A stretch of 64,000 bases of DNA from Euzebyella marina (GCF_014855515.1 NZ_JACYFK010000004.1:248001-312000), one strand, 5' to 3'. Numbered from the stretch's first letter, positions 35,415 through 43,686 are shown. Notes: generated by a model not told the origin, from the sequence alone. Translations and numbers: made by a program.

Positions 35415-36340
35415 GGCTCTTTACTTTGAACTGTCTGAATGAATATTTCACTGGTGGAAGGAATGGTCTCTACGAACCTGTTCACATTGGCTTTCGACGA
35501 AAGATAAACCAACACGTTTCTCGAATCGCTATTGGGCAACTGTAATGTAAAATCGAGTTGAGATTCTGCTGCATCGTACGAAGAAGAAGAAATATCGAAT
35601 TTATCGGCAAGTTCTTTAAGAATCATATCAGCCGAATCGGTCTGAAGCCCTACTTTGAAAATATTGTTCTTGTAAGCTTTCTTGATATCTGAAAGTTTAC
35701 CATCCAAAACCTTTTTTGAGCGGTGAATTAAGGCTATATGCTCGCATAGTTCTTCAACCGACTCCATTCGGTGTGTAGAGAATATAATTGAAGTGCCTTG
35801 CTCCTTAAGGTTAAGAATTTCGTCTTTGATAATGTTGGCATTAATTGGGTCAAACCCACTGAAGGGTTCGTCAAAAATAAGCAGTTTGGGCTCGTGTAAA
35901 ACGGTTACTATGAACTGCACCTTCTGTGCCATCCCCTTGGAGAGCTCTTGTATTTTTTTGTTCCACCACTTTCCTATATCAAGTCTTTCAAACCAATATT
36001 CAAGCCGCTTCTTAGCTTCTGCCTTGCTGAGACCCTTGAGCTGAGCCAAGTAAAGAGCCTGTTCACCGACCTTCATGCTTTTGTACAGACCTCTCTCTTC
36101 CGGCAAATAACCTATTTGGGCGATATGCTCAGAGCGTAAAGGTTCGCCATCGAACAGTACTTCACCTTTATCGGGATATGTGATTTGATTGATAATTCTT
36201 ATAAGAGTAGTCTTACCCGCACCATTTGGCCCTAATAATCCGTAGATACTGTTTTTAGGTATTTCTAAAGAAACATGGTCTAAAGCCGTATGTTCGCCAT
36301 ATTTTTTGGTGACTTCTTTAGTGACCAAAATATTGTTCAT
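35411..36340 (-). CDS. ABC transporter ATP-binding protein (NatA-like)
   Basis: A 309-residue ATPase from the ATG at 36340 (a GTG at 36346 is also in frame). Walker A is LLGPNGAGKTTLIR, Q-loop YLPEERGLYKSM, signature ELSKGMAQKVQFI, Walker B LLIFDEPFSGFDP and H-loop FSTHRM. The Arg/Lys-rich signature variant SKGMAQ is usual in NatA-like proteins. The last 80 residues form a C-terminal extension. It powers the permease encoded by the overlapping downstream gene. A TAnnTTTG promoter is at 36355-36362, which would give an extremely short leader. Confidence 0.92.
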   Translation of the reverse strand: MNNILVTKEVTKKYGEHTALDHVSLEIPKNSIYGLLGPNGAGKTTLIRIINQITYPDKGEVLFDGEPLRSEHIAQIGYLPEERGLYKSMKVGEQALYLAQLKGLSKAEAKKRLEYWFERLDIGKWWNKKIQELSKGMAQKVQFIVTVLHEPKLLIFDEPFSGFDPINANIIKDEILNLKEQGTSIIFSTHRMESVEELCEHIALIHRSKKVLDGKLSDIKKAYKNNIFKVGLQTDSADMILKELADKFDISSSSYDAAESQLDFTLQLPNSDSRNVLVYLSSKANVNRFVETIPSTSEIFIQTVQSKEP

Positions 36341-36354
36341 GCACACAATTTTGT

Positions 36355-36362
36355 CAAAGATA
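36355..36362 (-). promoter_or_regulatory. TAnnTTTG promoter of the natAB-mscS unit
   Basis: TATCTTTG on the minus strand, 14 bases before the ATG at 36340. Confidence 0.55.
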
Positions 36363-36440
36363 TAGAAAAAGAACCGTCAGGCGGCGTTCAAAAATAATCT
36401 ATGTTTTTAGGGAATGGATTTCAAAAACACCAAGCCCCAT

Positions 36441-36478
36441 AAAAACAAAACCCACCCTTAAATGCATTTAAGGATGGG
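36441..36478 (-). terminator. terminator of grpE-dnaJ
   Basis: Twelve-base arms with one mismatch (CCCATCCTTAAA on the minus strand), loop TGCA, followed by T4GT5 on the minus strand. It is about 90 bases past the dnaJ stop. Confidence 0.75.
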
Positions 36479-36567
36479 AAAAAAATTGCTATGAAAAAGA
36501 AAATTTATATTGGTTTCCCAATATTAACCAAATATACGTTTTTTATTTAAAAACCAAAGTTTTTGGC

Positions 36568-37689
36568 TTATGAGAACATATCTTTCACTTTTTCAAAGAA
36601 AGATTTATCTGATTTCTCAGGTTTTGGGTCGAAATTTTCATTTCCTTGCATTCGTTCAAAAAACTCCCGCTGTTCTTTATTGAGCTCTTTCGGCGTCCAT
36701 ACGTTTACGTGAACCAGAAGATCCCCGTTGCCATATCCATTTAAGCTTGAAATACCTTTTCCTCTTAGGCGTAGAATCTTGCCTGACTGAATGCCAGGTT
36801 CCAACTTGATTCGAACTTTGCCCCCAACGGCATCTATCTCTTTTGAAGTACCGAGAACGGCTTCAGAAATACTAATATAAAGATCATAGTGAAGGTTGTC
36901 ACCTTCTCTCTTTAAAGTAGCATGTTCTTCTGTTTCAATGGCCACCAACAAATCACCAGCCACACCGTTACCGGGAGCGTCGTTACCTTTTCCGGGTACT
37001 TTAAGTTGCATACCGTCTTCTACCCCGGCAGGAATCTTTATGGAAACCGTCTCTTCTTGAATTTTCAGACCTTGTGCATCGGCATCACTTGGTTTTTTAT
37101 CTAAAACCTGCCCACTACCGCTACAAGAACTACAGGTAGTTGCGGTCTGCATTCTACCCAAAATGGTATTGGTAATTTTTGTTACCTGACCACGGCCGCC
37201 ACAAGTGCCACAGGTTTTATAGGTAACCCCATCTGCCTGTATCTTTCGACGCACCTTTACTTTCTTCTCTACACCATTGGCCACCTCTTCTAAAGTAAGT
37301 TTTACCCTGATGCGCAAGTTGCTTCCCTTAGCTCTTCGTTGACCTCCTCCGAAGCCGCCGAAACCGCCGAAACCACCGCCTCCACCAAAGGCGCTACCGA
37401 AAATATCGCCGAATTGGCTAAAGATATCATCCATGTTCATACCTCCGCCACCGAAGCCACCGGCACCCTCGAATGCAGCATGGCCGAACTGGTCGTACCT
37501 CGCCTTCTTATCAGGGTTACTTAAAACCTCATATGCTTCGGCAGATTTTTTGAACATCTCTTCAGCCTTTGAATCACCTGGATTTTTGTCAGGGTGATAT
37601 TTCAAGGCCATTTTTCGATATGCCTTTTTTATTTCTGCAGCAGTGGCACTTTTGCTCACGCCCAATACGTCATAATAATCTTCCTTCAT
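36568..37689 (-). CDS. dnaJ: chaperone DnaJ with a single zinc centre
   Basis: A 373-residue Hsp40 that stimulates DnaK ATPase and delivers unfolded clients. The J domain is residues 1-70 with the HPD motif ([10 protein letters not shown]); a Gly/Phe-rich region follows (about 75-115). The zinc region has only two CxxCxGxG-type motifs, CGTCGGRG and CSSCSGSG, separated as motifs II and III of classical DnaJ. Motifs I and IV are absent, so only one zinc centre (Zn II) remains. The C-terminal substrate domains are intact. The gene lies 8 bases after grpE. Confidence 0.95.
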   Translation of the reverse strand: MKEDYYDVLGVSKSATAAEIKKAYRKMALKYHPDKNPGDSKAEEMFKKSAEAYEVLSNPDKKARYDQFGHAAFEGAGGFGGGGMNMDDIFSQFGDIFGSAFGGGGGFGGFGGFGGGQRRAKGSNLRIRVKLTLEEVANGVEKKVKVRRKIQADGVTYKTCGTCGGRGQVTKITNTILGRMQTATTCSSCSGSGQVLDKKPSDADAQGLKIQEETVSIKIPAGVEDGMQLKVPGKGNDAPGNGVAGDLLVAIETEEHATLKREGDNLHYDLYISISEAVLGTSKEIDAVGGKVRIKLEPGIQSGKILRLRGKGISSLNGYGNGDLLVHVNVWTPKELNKEQREFFERMQGNENFDPKPEKSDKSFFEKVKDMFS

Positions 37690-37697
37690 ACTATATC

Positions 37698-38261
37698 TTA
37701 GTTACCCACGACTACTTTGGGGTGACGAATGATTCTCTCTCCTAATTTATACCCCTTCTCGACCACGTCTATCAATTTACCCTTCAGCTTTTTATCAGGT
37801 GCAGGTATTTGGGTTATGGCATCGTGAACTTCGGCATCAAATGTATCGCCTTGGTTCGCCTCTACCTCTTCAAGACCTTTTGATTTCAGTGTTTCACGAA
37901 ATTTGACCCGAATCAACTCAACGCCTTTGAACATTTCTTTGTCTTCAGACTTGGCCAATTCTTTTAAAGCCCTATCAAAATCATCAAGTACCGGTAGCAT
38001 AGAAACCATAATTTCTTGACCAGCAGTCTTGAACATCTCCATACGTTCTTTAGAGGTTCTCTTCTTGAAATTTTCGAACTCGGCGAACAAACGTAAAAAC
38101 TTGTCTTTTTCTTTTGCCAAGTCTTCCCTTAGCTGATCTTCAACGCTTAACTCAGCTTCAGCTGCGTTCTCTTCTTCATTAATCTCATTATCAGCTGCTT
38201 CTTGACGTTGCTCATCGTCCAATACCTCTTCAAAGTCTTCAGTGATATCTTTATCGCTCAT
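37698..38261 (-). CDS. grpE: nucleotide exchange factor GrpE
   Basis: A 187-residue DnaK cochaperone that speeds ADP release. An acidic disordered N-terminus (about 1-45) leads to the long coiled coil ([39 protein letters not shown]) and the C-terminal beta domain ([39 protein letters not shown]). It forms a two-gene operon with dnaJ, with a promoter at 38297-38304. No CIRCE element or other heat-shock operator is visible upstream. Confidence 0.96.
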   Translation of the reverse strand: MSDKDITEDFEEVLDDEQRQEAADNEINEEENAAEAELSVEDQLREDLAKEKDKFLRLFAEFENFKKRTSKERMEMFKTAGQEIMVSMLPVLDDFDRALKELAKSEDKEMFKGVELIRVKFRETLKSKGLEEVEANQGDTFDAEVHDAITQIPAPDKKLKGKLIDVVEKGYKLGERIIRHPKVVVGN

Positions 38262-38296
38262 ATATGCTTGAATTATTTTTCTCCATTTCGAAGTGG

Positions 38297-38304
38297 CAAA
38301 AGTA
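38297..38304 (-). promoter_or_regulatory. TAnnTTTG promoter of grpE-dnaJ
   Basis: TACTTTTG on the minus strand with a TTTTG about 21 bases upstream (both flavobacterial elements), 35 bases before the ATG at 38261. Confidence 0.6.
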
Positions 38305-38387
38305 CTGCCATTTCTTGAAAAATGTCAAAATGTCACCAAAAAGAGGTTGAAAGACACATTATTACAGGTAGCGAAAAAAATGGGGAC

Positions 38388-38413
38388 AAAAAAAATTCCA
38401 CCGAAGGTGGAAT
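38388..38413 (-). terminator. terminator of the SDR gene
   Basis: ATTCCACC / GGTGGAAT stem with a 3-base loop and eight T on the minus strand, about 28 bases past the stop at 38441. Confidence 0.8.
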
Positions 38414-38440
38414 CATAAATAATTTACAGAACAAGTATTA

Positions 38441-39403
38441 CTAGGAAATGTATTCGTTCTTATAACTAATTTTCGAGGTCTTTCCATCTATTTCATGCCC
38501 GTAAATATCACTCAAAGCACTGCAGATGTTGCTAAAATGAAACTGAAAACCTTCTTCTTCAATTTTCTTACTACTAACCCTTTGGCTAGCAAAAAGAAGG
38601 TACGACATTTCACCCAGAACCATATTCATTACAAACCTTGGTATGTTCGGCAACAATAATGGTTTCTTGAAAACTTGGGCAATTTTATCGACTAATTTTG
38701 AATTACAAACTGGATTAGGTGCTACACCGTTAAAAACACCTTCCAACTGGTTTTCAACCACAAATAGAAATATTCTTGCCAAATCGGAAACATGGATCCA
38801 CGATTGCCATTGGTTACCAGACCCAAATGCAGCACCCACATAGTTCTTTATCGGTTTTGTCATTTGCGGTAACGCCCCACCCTTTGCGGAAAGTACCAAG
38901 CCTATTCTCACCTTGGAAACCGGAAACCGGAAAAATCGGAACTTATCGGCCTCTTTTTCCCAAACCGAAGCAACTTCACCTAGAAAGCTGTCATCGACAA
39001 GCTGGTCTTCTTCTGTATAATAATTGGATAACGAATCAGGGTATATACCCACGGCGGAAGCAGTTACAAAAGCTTCGATAGTATCTGACTTAGAGTCTTT
39101 TATGCCCTTATAAAGGGTTCTTAATGAATGGACGCGACTCGACAATATTATCTTTTTGTATTTAGGGGTCCACCTATTGGAGATAGTGGCCCCAGCCAAG
39201 TTGATAATGGCATGAACACCTTCAAAACAATTCAGATCGATTTGACCAGTACTTGGATTCCAATAAAAACCTTGGTACTCCTGTTTGGAGACTATTTTAT
39301 CTTTGCTTGTTGTTAAGTAATTCACAGCAATGTTTCGCTCGTGACATTGCTTAACGATTTCCCTACCCACAAGCCCTGTTGCACCTGTAATCAGTATTCT
39401 CAT
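38441..39403 (-). CDS. TIGR01777-type NAD(P)-binding epimerase-like protein
   Basis: A 320-residue extended SDR protein like E. coli YfcH. The Rossmann motif GATGLVGREI is at residues 7-16; the family-specific VHAIINLAGATISNRWTPKYK and SRVHSLRTL follow; then ASAVGIYP, VRIGLVLSAKGGALPQM and IHVSDLARIF. The C-terminal DUF1731-like domain is present (LPNIPRFVMNMVLGEMS). The substrate is unknown. The promoter motif at 39408-39415 sits 4 bases before ATG, so the transcript is probably leaderless. Confidence 0.9.
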   Translation of the reverse strand: MRILITGATGLVGREIVKQCHERNIAVNYLTTSKDKIVSKQEYQGFYWNPSTGQIDLNCFEGVHAIINLAGATISNRWTPKYKKIILSSRVHSLRTLYKGIKDSKSDTIEAFVTASAVGIYPDSLSNYYTEEDQLVDDSFLGEVASVWEKEADKFRFFRFPVSKVRIGLVLSAKGGALPQMTKPIKNYVGAAFGSGNQWQSWIHVSDLARIFLFVVENQLEGVFNGVAPNPVCNSKLVDKIAQVFKKPLLLPNIPRFVMNMVLGEMSYLLFASQRVSSKKIEEEGFQFHFSNICSALSDIYGHEIDGKTSKISYKNEYIS

Positions 39404-39407
39404 GTAT

Positions 39408-39415
39408 CAAAGATA
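39408..39415 (-). promoter_or_regulatory. TAnnTTTG promoter giving a probable leaderless mRNA
   Basis: TATCTTTG on the minus strand ends 4 bases before the ATG at 39403. With transcription starting 5-7 bases beyond the motif, the mRNA would begin at or next to the A of the start codon. Confidence 0.5.
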
Positions 39416-39525
39416 AAAGATTGCCAGATTCACTGACACACCTTTAATTTCGATTTAACACTAATGATTAAGGCTATGTTAAAAACAGGATGTAAATTCC
39501 TATTTGTTAACATTTTAGGTAGTTA

Positions 39526-40191
39526 TCAAGGCGCTTTTTTAGCTCGCAACATTTCTCTTTTTCCAGGCGGCCCCGGTAGTCGTTCGACCTCAAAACCGAC
39601 CGCTTGCATCGCTCTTCTAACACTTCCTTTGGCGGCATAGGTCACTAGAATTCCTTCACCTTTTAATGCCCGGAACATAATAGAAAATATTTCCTCCGTC
39701 CATAACTCCGGTTGCACCCTAGCCCCAAAAGCATCGAAGTAGATTAAATTAAATCTATCCGAAGCATCTATGGAAAGAAAATCGATTTGCTTTTTTGTCA
39801 GCTTAAATTTATCGGAGATACTGAGCTCCTCTTCCCACTTACCTTCATGCATTTGAAGAAAACGCTGGTTTTCGTCTGTGGCGTTTAATTGCTCGGCATG
39901 ATCTAAAAGATTGACCTCCTCCATTGAAACAGGAAATTTCTCTACCCCGCAATAATCAATAATACTGTTTTGCTTTTCACCTTCGAGATAGGTAATAAAT
40001 GCGTTCAGGCCGGTGCCGAAACCTATTTCAAGTATGCTTATTTCATCATTGTCAAACAACGAAAGGCCATGTTTGATAAAAACATGATAGGCCTCTTGAA
40101 CAGCACCGTGTTTTGAATGATATTGTTCGTTCCATTCAGTTATTTGAATGGTTTTAGAACCATCGCCCGTAGTAATGACTTTTCTTTCCAA
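39526..40191 (-). CDS. mnmD: tRNA (mnm5s2U34) methyltransferase MnmD
   Basis: A 221-residue SAM-dependent enzyme that methylates nm5s2U to mnm5s2U at the wobble position of some tRNAs; it equals the MnmC methyltransferase half (DUF752), and no oxidase half is fused. Motifs are YHSKHGAVQEAYHVF, the SAM site ILEIGFGTGLNAF, IYFDAFGARVQPELW and the C-terminal LPGPPGKREML. The start is TTG at 40191: an in-frame TAG lies about nine codons upstream and no ATG fits. The DUF4920 gene is 32 bases upstream. Confidence 0.92.
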   Translation of the reverse strand: MERKVITTGDGSKTIQITEWNEQYHSKHGAVQEAYHVFIKHGLSLFDNDEISILEIGFGTGLNAFITYLEGEKQNSIIDYCGVEKFPVSMEEVNLLDHAEQLNATDENQRFLQMHEGKWEEELSISDKFKLTKKQIDFLSIDASDRFNLIYFDAFGARVQPELWTEEIFSIMFRALKGEGILVTYAAKGSVRRAMQAVGFEVERLPGPPGKREMLRAKKAP

Positions 40192-40223
40192 AAAAATATA
40201 GATTATGGTAGTGCCCTAACCTA

Positions 40224-40718
40224 TTATTTAGACATTAGAACACCGTCGGCTTCAAAACCGAATATTTTTTTCGGCTCTTTTATTTTAGCTATTTCCGATT
40301 CTGACATACCCGCATCTTTAGCATAGTGTTTTTGGTCGTCAACACTCATCGCCTCTACAAACGCGGTACCATTGACGATTACTTCCTTTCCTACTACATC
40401 AAAAGGCATGAAAAAGCCATAATCTTTAAATCGAACCATAGTTTCGTTACCGTCCTGTAGTTGAAGTTTCATCCAGCAACCTTTAACCCTACAGACGTCG
40501 GTAACGGTAGCCTTCATCTTTACCTGTAAAGAGTCGGCAGCGTTCATTCCGTTATATTTTTCGGTCATCTTTTCAGTAGACACATAACCAGAACCATTAA
40601 AGTCTTCGCCAAATACTTTATACTGTGTGCCATCGACCGAAGATTCTTTCTGGTTTTCCTGTGCTAAGCACCCAAAAGACAACACAAAAAAGACAAGTAA
40701 TATGTTAAATCTTTTCAT
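40224..40718 (-). CDS. DUF4920 exported protein
   Basis: A 164-residue protein with an N-terminal signal (MKRFNILLVFFVLSFGCLAQ); both a signal peptidase I site after LAQ and a lipobox-like FGC are possible, so lipidation is uncertain. The DUF4920 domain is seen in VFGEDFNGSGYVST, VKMKATVTDVCRVKGCWMKL and VRFKDYGFFMPFDVVGKEVIVNG. Function unknown; the fold resembles small OB-like periplasmic domains. It is upstream of mnmD and may be cotranscribed. Confidence 0.85.
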   Translation of the reverse strand: MKRFNILLVFFVLSFGCLAQENQKESSVDGTQYKVFGEDFNGSGYVSTEKMTEKYNGMNAADSLQVKMKATVTDVCRVKGCWMKLQLQDGNETMVRFKDYGFFMPFDVVGKEVIVNGTAFVEAMSVDDQKHYAKDAGMSESEIAKIKEPKKIFGFEADGVLMSK

Positions 40719-40824
40719 ATACCATAAAAATTAGATTACCAATACAAAACTGGTGATTTTTACATGAAGATTGAAGAATGATTGCAATTAAAATTGGTAT
40801 TTTTATTCTTTAAAATTTGAAACT

Positions 40825-41889
40825 ATGAGTACAACCATGCAAAAAATCGGCATCGAGAAGGTAAAGCATTCTAAAATTGACCAAGTGGATTTTGATAATC
40901 TATCTTTTGGCAGTGTGTTTACCGATCATATGCTGGTATGCGATTATAAGGATGGAGCATGGGAAACACCAAAGATTACGCCCTATCAACCTATAACGTT
41001 AGATCCCTCATCTAAGATATTCCATTACGGCCAATCGATTTTCGAGGGAATGAAGGCCTATAAAGATACCGAAAACAAGGTATGGCTCTTTAGACCACTG
41101 GACAACTTTAAACGTTTGAATATTTCGGCCAAACGTATGGCCATACCTGAGATACCGGAAGAATACTTCATGGAAGGCTTGAAAGCGTTGGTAGAGGTAG
41201 ACAAAAACTGGATACCTCAAAAAGATGGCAGCTCTTTATACATTAGACCTTTTGTTTTTGCGTCAGGGAAAGGCTTTCATGCCTCACCGGCCAATGAATA
41301 CAAATTCTTAATCTGTTTAGCACCCTCAGGTTCTTACTTTTCAGGCAAAGTAAAAGTCTTAATAGAAGAGACCTATTCAAGGTCGGCCAATGGCGGTGTT
41401 GGTTATGCAAAGGCTGGTGGAAATTACGCCGGTCAATTTTACCCTACGCAATTAGCGGCCGAAAAAGGGTACAGCCAAGTCATCTGGACAGACGATAACA
41501 ATCACGAATACATCGAAGAGGCAGGTGCCATGAACATATTCGTGAGAATAAACGACACCTTGATTACGGGCCCTACCAGTGACCGTATATTAGACGGTAT
41601 CACACGAAAAAGTATTCTTCAAATTGCCGAAGACGAAGGTATTGCAACAGAAGTGAGAAAGATTACGGTTACCGAAGTTGTTGAAGCAGCTAAAAACGGC
41701 AGCTTAAAAGAAATGTTCGGGGCCGGTACAGCCGCGGTCATTTCGCCCATCGCTACTTTTGGTTTTAGAGATGTCGATTACGATTTACCTGAACTTAAAG
41801 ATAGCTTTGCAACAAGACTGAAAAAAAGAATAACCGATATTCAGTTCAATAGAGCTGAAGACCCTTTTGGATGGCGTCTTGAGGTTTAA
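40825..41889 (+). CDS. ilvE: branched-chain amino-acid aminotransferase
   Basis: A 354-residue class IV PLP aminotransferase for the last step of leucine, isoleucine and valine synthesis, and the first of their breakdown. Motifs are FHYGQSIFEGMKAYK, FRPLDNFKRLNISAKRM, PFVFASG, GYAKAGGNYAG with the PLP lysine region, EEAGAMNIFV and TRKSILQIAED with the class IV signature, and GAGTAAVISPI. The length fits the eukaryote-type BCAT-II group. It is monocistronic, closed by a strong terminator. I saw no leader peptide upstream. Confidence 0.95.
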   Translation: MSTTMQKIGIEKVKHSKIDQVDFDNLSFGSVFTDHMLVCDYKDGAWETPKITPYQPITLDPSSKIFHYGQSIFEGMKAYKDTENKVWLFRPLDNFKRLNISAKRMAIPEIPEEYFMEGLKALVEVDKNWIPQKDGSSLYIRPFVFASGKGFHASPANEYKFLICLAPSGSYFSGKVKVLIEETYSRSANGGVGYAKAGGNYAGQFYPTQLAAEKGYSQVIWTDDNNHEYIEEAGAMNIFVRINDTLITGPTSDRILDGITRKSILQIAEDEGIATEVRKITVTEVVEAAKNGSLKEMFGAGTAAVISPIATFGFRDVDYDLPELKDSFATRLKKRITDIQFNRAEDPFGWRLEV

Positions 41890-41910
41890 GACCAATTTTC
41901 TTAAAACATA

Positions 41911-41947
41911 AAAAGGGCGGGCAACTTAAAAGTTGCCCGCCCTTTTT
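41911..41947. terminator. bidirectional terminator between ilvE and the MazG-like gene
   Basis: Perfect 17-base arms with core GGGCGGGCAACTT and an A-rich loop, with A and T runs outside. It lies between two convergent stops. Confidence 0.9.
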
Positions 41948-41964
41948 GTACTCACTATTTTCTA

Positions 41965-42351
41965 TTATTCTTCCAAGATTTTAGAAATATCAGGTTTAAA
42001 GTAATTAGGGCCTTTCAAGACTTTACCATCTTCTCTGTAAATTGGCTTACCGTCAGCGCCCAATTTACTCATATTACTACGCTGTATCTCTTCAAAAACC
42101 TCTTCTATTTTATACTGCATACCATGTTCCAAAATAGTTCCACATAAGATATACAGCATATCGCCCAACGCATCGGCCACCTCGACCAAATCATCATTAG
42201 AAGCGGCTTCGAGGTATTCTTTGTTTTCTTCGTCCATCAAATTAAATCGAAGCTTGTTTTTGGCCGCTCCTAAATCGGCTTTCATAGTTTCAGAAACGCC
42301 AAGGCCAAATGACTTGTGAAATAATTCGACGGCACTGATTTTATTTTTCAT
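41965..42351 (-). CDS. MazG-like nucleoside triphosphate pyrophosphohydrolase
   Basis: A 128-residue all-helical protein of the MazG/PRA-PH superfamily. The EExx-type metal site is visible in LMDEENKEYLEAA (E-E-N-K-E) and VADALGDMLYILCGTIL (E/D helix), followed by VFEEIQRSNMSKLGADGKPI and REDGKVLKGPNYFKPD, a tail typical of the phage-like and Bacteroidetes group. It should hydrolyse a nucleotide or phosphoribosyl-nucleotide to the monophosphate and pyrophosphate. No his genes are near, so housecleaning is likelier than histidine synthesis. Confidence 0.85.
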   Translation of the reverse strand: MKNKISAVELFHKSFGLGVSETMKADLGAAKNKLRFNLMDEENKEYLEAASNDDLVEVADALGDMLYILCGTILEHGMQYKIEEVFEEIQRSNMSKLGADGKPIYREDGKVLKGPNYFKPDISKILEE

Positions 42352-42396
42352 CTATATAATATTTAAAGAAGGTTAGCTATTGAACAGACTAAGGCT

Positions 42397-42404
42397 TAAT
42401 TTTG
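42397..42404 (+). promoter_or_regulatory. TAnnTTTG promoter of the small membrane protein gene
   Basis: TAATTTTG lies 16 bases before the ATG at 42421. Confidence 0.5.
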
Positions 42405-42420
42405 CGCCAAAATAAAGAAT

Positions 42421-42609
42421 ATGTTCAGCACGGGACAAATTATCTTTGCTTCACTTTTTGCCATAGCTTTCGCAATCGTGGTAATTTTATCCTATAAAAA
42501 GGATAAAAAACTACATTCAAAGAACTACAAAGGTGTAAAATGGATTGCTTTAGGCTTTGCAGTTTTCGTAGGACTTTTATTCTTTATTAAGTTTTTCCTA
42601 AAAAATTAA
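42421..42609 (+). CDS. 62-residue membrane protein
   Basis: A small protein with two hydrophobic helices (about residues 6-24 and 42-60) joined by a short basic loop (YKKDKKLHSKNYKG). The form is that of an inner-membrane hairpin protein. I recognise no family. It is divergent from the MazG-like gene and has a promoter motif at 42397-42404. Confidence 0.7.
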   Translation: MFSTGQIIFASLFAIAFAIVVILSYKKDKKLHSKNYKGVKWIALGFAVFVGLLFFIKFFLKN

Positions 42610-42723
42610 CAAATATTTTCTGTAGCACGCAAAAACACTTCTTACAGAAACCTAAAATCAATTTAATTACGTAAAGTATAACAAAAGGCGCATTTTTGCG
42701 TTTTATGAAAAAGGGGCAAACAA

Positions 42724-42900
42724 ATGATGACATTTTTTACAATTTTATTGATCTTGATTGGGGCCAATGCCATATTTATGGTATTCAGTCTTAGTGGTGT
42801 TTCAGTTGGAGGTAAAAAAGAAACACAAGAAGAAGAAAAGGAGAACACCAACATCTATCCACTACGTTCTAGTTCAGAGAAGTTAAAAAAAGCTGTTTAA
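42724..42900 (+). CDS. 58-residue membrane protein
   Basis: Missing from automatic long-ORF calls because of its size. It begins MMTFFTILLILIGANAIFMV with one helix, then a charged tail (KKETQEEEKEN) and a basic end (SEKLKKAV). The ATG doublet at 42724/42727 leaves the exact start open. One membrane anchor with a cytoplasmic or periplasmic tail is likely. The homopolymer-free frame and stable hydrophobic start support a real gene; conservation is untested. Confidence 0.55.
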   Translation: MMTFFTILLILIGANAIFMVFSLSGVSVGGKKETQEEEKENTNIYPLRSSSEKLKKAV

Positions 42901-43066
42901 CCTCCTTAAAACAGTTACGCTTACTGCGTTCTTATCATATTTAGATAGGATGGGCTTAACTGGTTCGGTTCTGTCTATACCCTACTATTTTCCGTATTTC
43001 ATTCTTCGGGCAAAAATTATTTAAAAATTAAATGCTGCTGAACGCTTCATTGTGTATTTTGCATAA

Positions 43067-43438
43067 ATGAAGCAACTATTACTTGTCTTTTTGGGAGGAG
43101 GAACCGGAAGCCTACTTAGGTATTTAATCTCAAAATCGTTTAACGGTTACTTTCAACACTTCTTTTTAGGCACTTTTATAGTCAATATTATTGGATGCCT
43201 ACTTATTGGTCTTATTCTAGGCTATTCTTCTAAAGGCAATTTGATTGGTGAAAATCAACTTCTATTGCTCGCTACAGGTTTTTGTGGTGGCTTTACCACT
43301 TTCTCGACCTTTGCTTTTGAAAAACACTCTTTACTATCTTCGGGCGAACTACTCCATTTTGTAATCTACACAGGCTCAAGCATTCTTTTGGGCCTAGCTG
43401 CCGTGGCCATCGGCCTATGGATTTCAAAATTGTTATAA
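43067..43438 (+). CDS. crcB: fluoride exporter CrcB (Fluc)
   Basis: A 123-residue dual-topology fluoride channel, four helices, working as a dimer in the inner membrane. Family motifs are GGGTGSLLRYLIS, GTFIVNIIGCLLIG (the pore Asn) and TGFCGGFTTFSTFAFE (the Phe-box and sodium site). One gene is present, so a homodimer is expected. A TATTTTG promoter-like motif at 43055-43061 ends 5 bases before the ATG, again suggesting a leaderless mRNA; this argues against a fluoride riboswitch in the transcript. Confidence 0.95.
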   Translation: MKQLLLVFLGGGTGSLLRYLISKSFNGYFQHFFLGTFIVNIIGCLLIGLILGYSSKGNLIGENQLLLLATGFCGGFTTFSTFAFEKHSLLSSGELLHFVIYTGSSILLGLAAVAIGLWISKLL

Positions 43439-43611
43439 ACATAACAATAACCTAACATTTGCGATTTTTTTAACGGAAAATCAAAAAAACCATTCAATCT
43501 CTCCATAATTTTCAAGGTTAGACTTGTTTCAACCCCTCATTTTCAATTTTCGTTCATTTTTTTTCAATTTCCACCAATCAAAAACTCATAATTATAATAC
43601 TCAAATTATGC

Positions 43612-43632
43612 ACCCCCAAAAAATATGGGGGT
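43612..43632. promoter_or_regulatory. nitrogen operator candidate, distal box of glnK
   Basis: ACCCCC, a 9-base A/T spacer, then GGGGGT: a perfect inverted repeat. Its centre is about 93 bases upstream of the predicted glnK transcription start. The same type of box lies at the same place before glnA (62088-62107). Confidence 0.6.
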
Positions 43633-43665
43633 ATAATTACAATAAACATAAAAATAGACTATATG

Positions 43666-43686
43666 ACCCCCATTTTTTTAGGGTGT
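43666..43686. promoter_or_regulatory. nitrogen operator candidate, proximal box of glnK
   Basis: ACCCCC, a 9-base A/T spacer, then GGGTGT: one mismatch from the distal box. Its centre is 54 bases from that of the distal box and about 39 bases upstream of the predicted start. Confidence 0.55.

Noticed and set aside
42942-42985. Possible fluoride riboswitch before crcB (GATGGG and CCCTAC in a hairpin TAGATAG / CTGTCTA)
   Set aside because: GATGGG/CCCTAC matches the GAUG/CUAC contact of the crcB motif, but the conserved CUGAUG segment and the closing stem are missing. A promoter-like TATTTTG lies 5 bases before crcB, so the hairpin would be outside the transcript.
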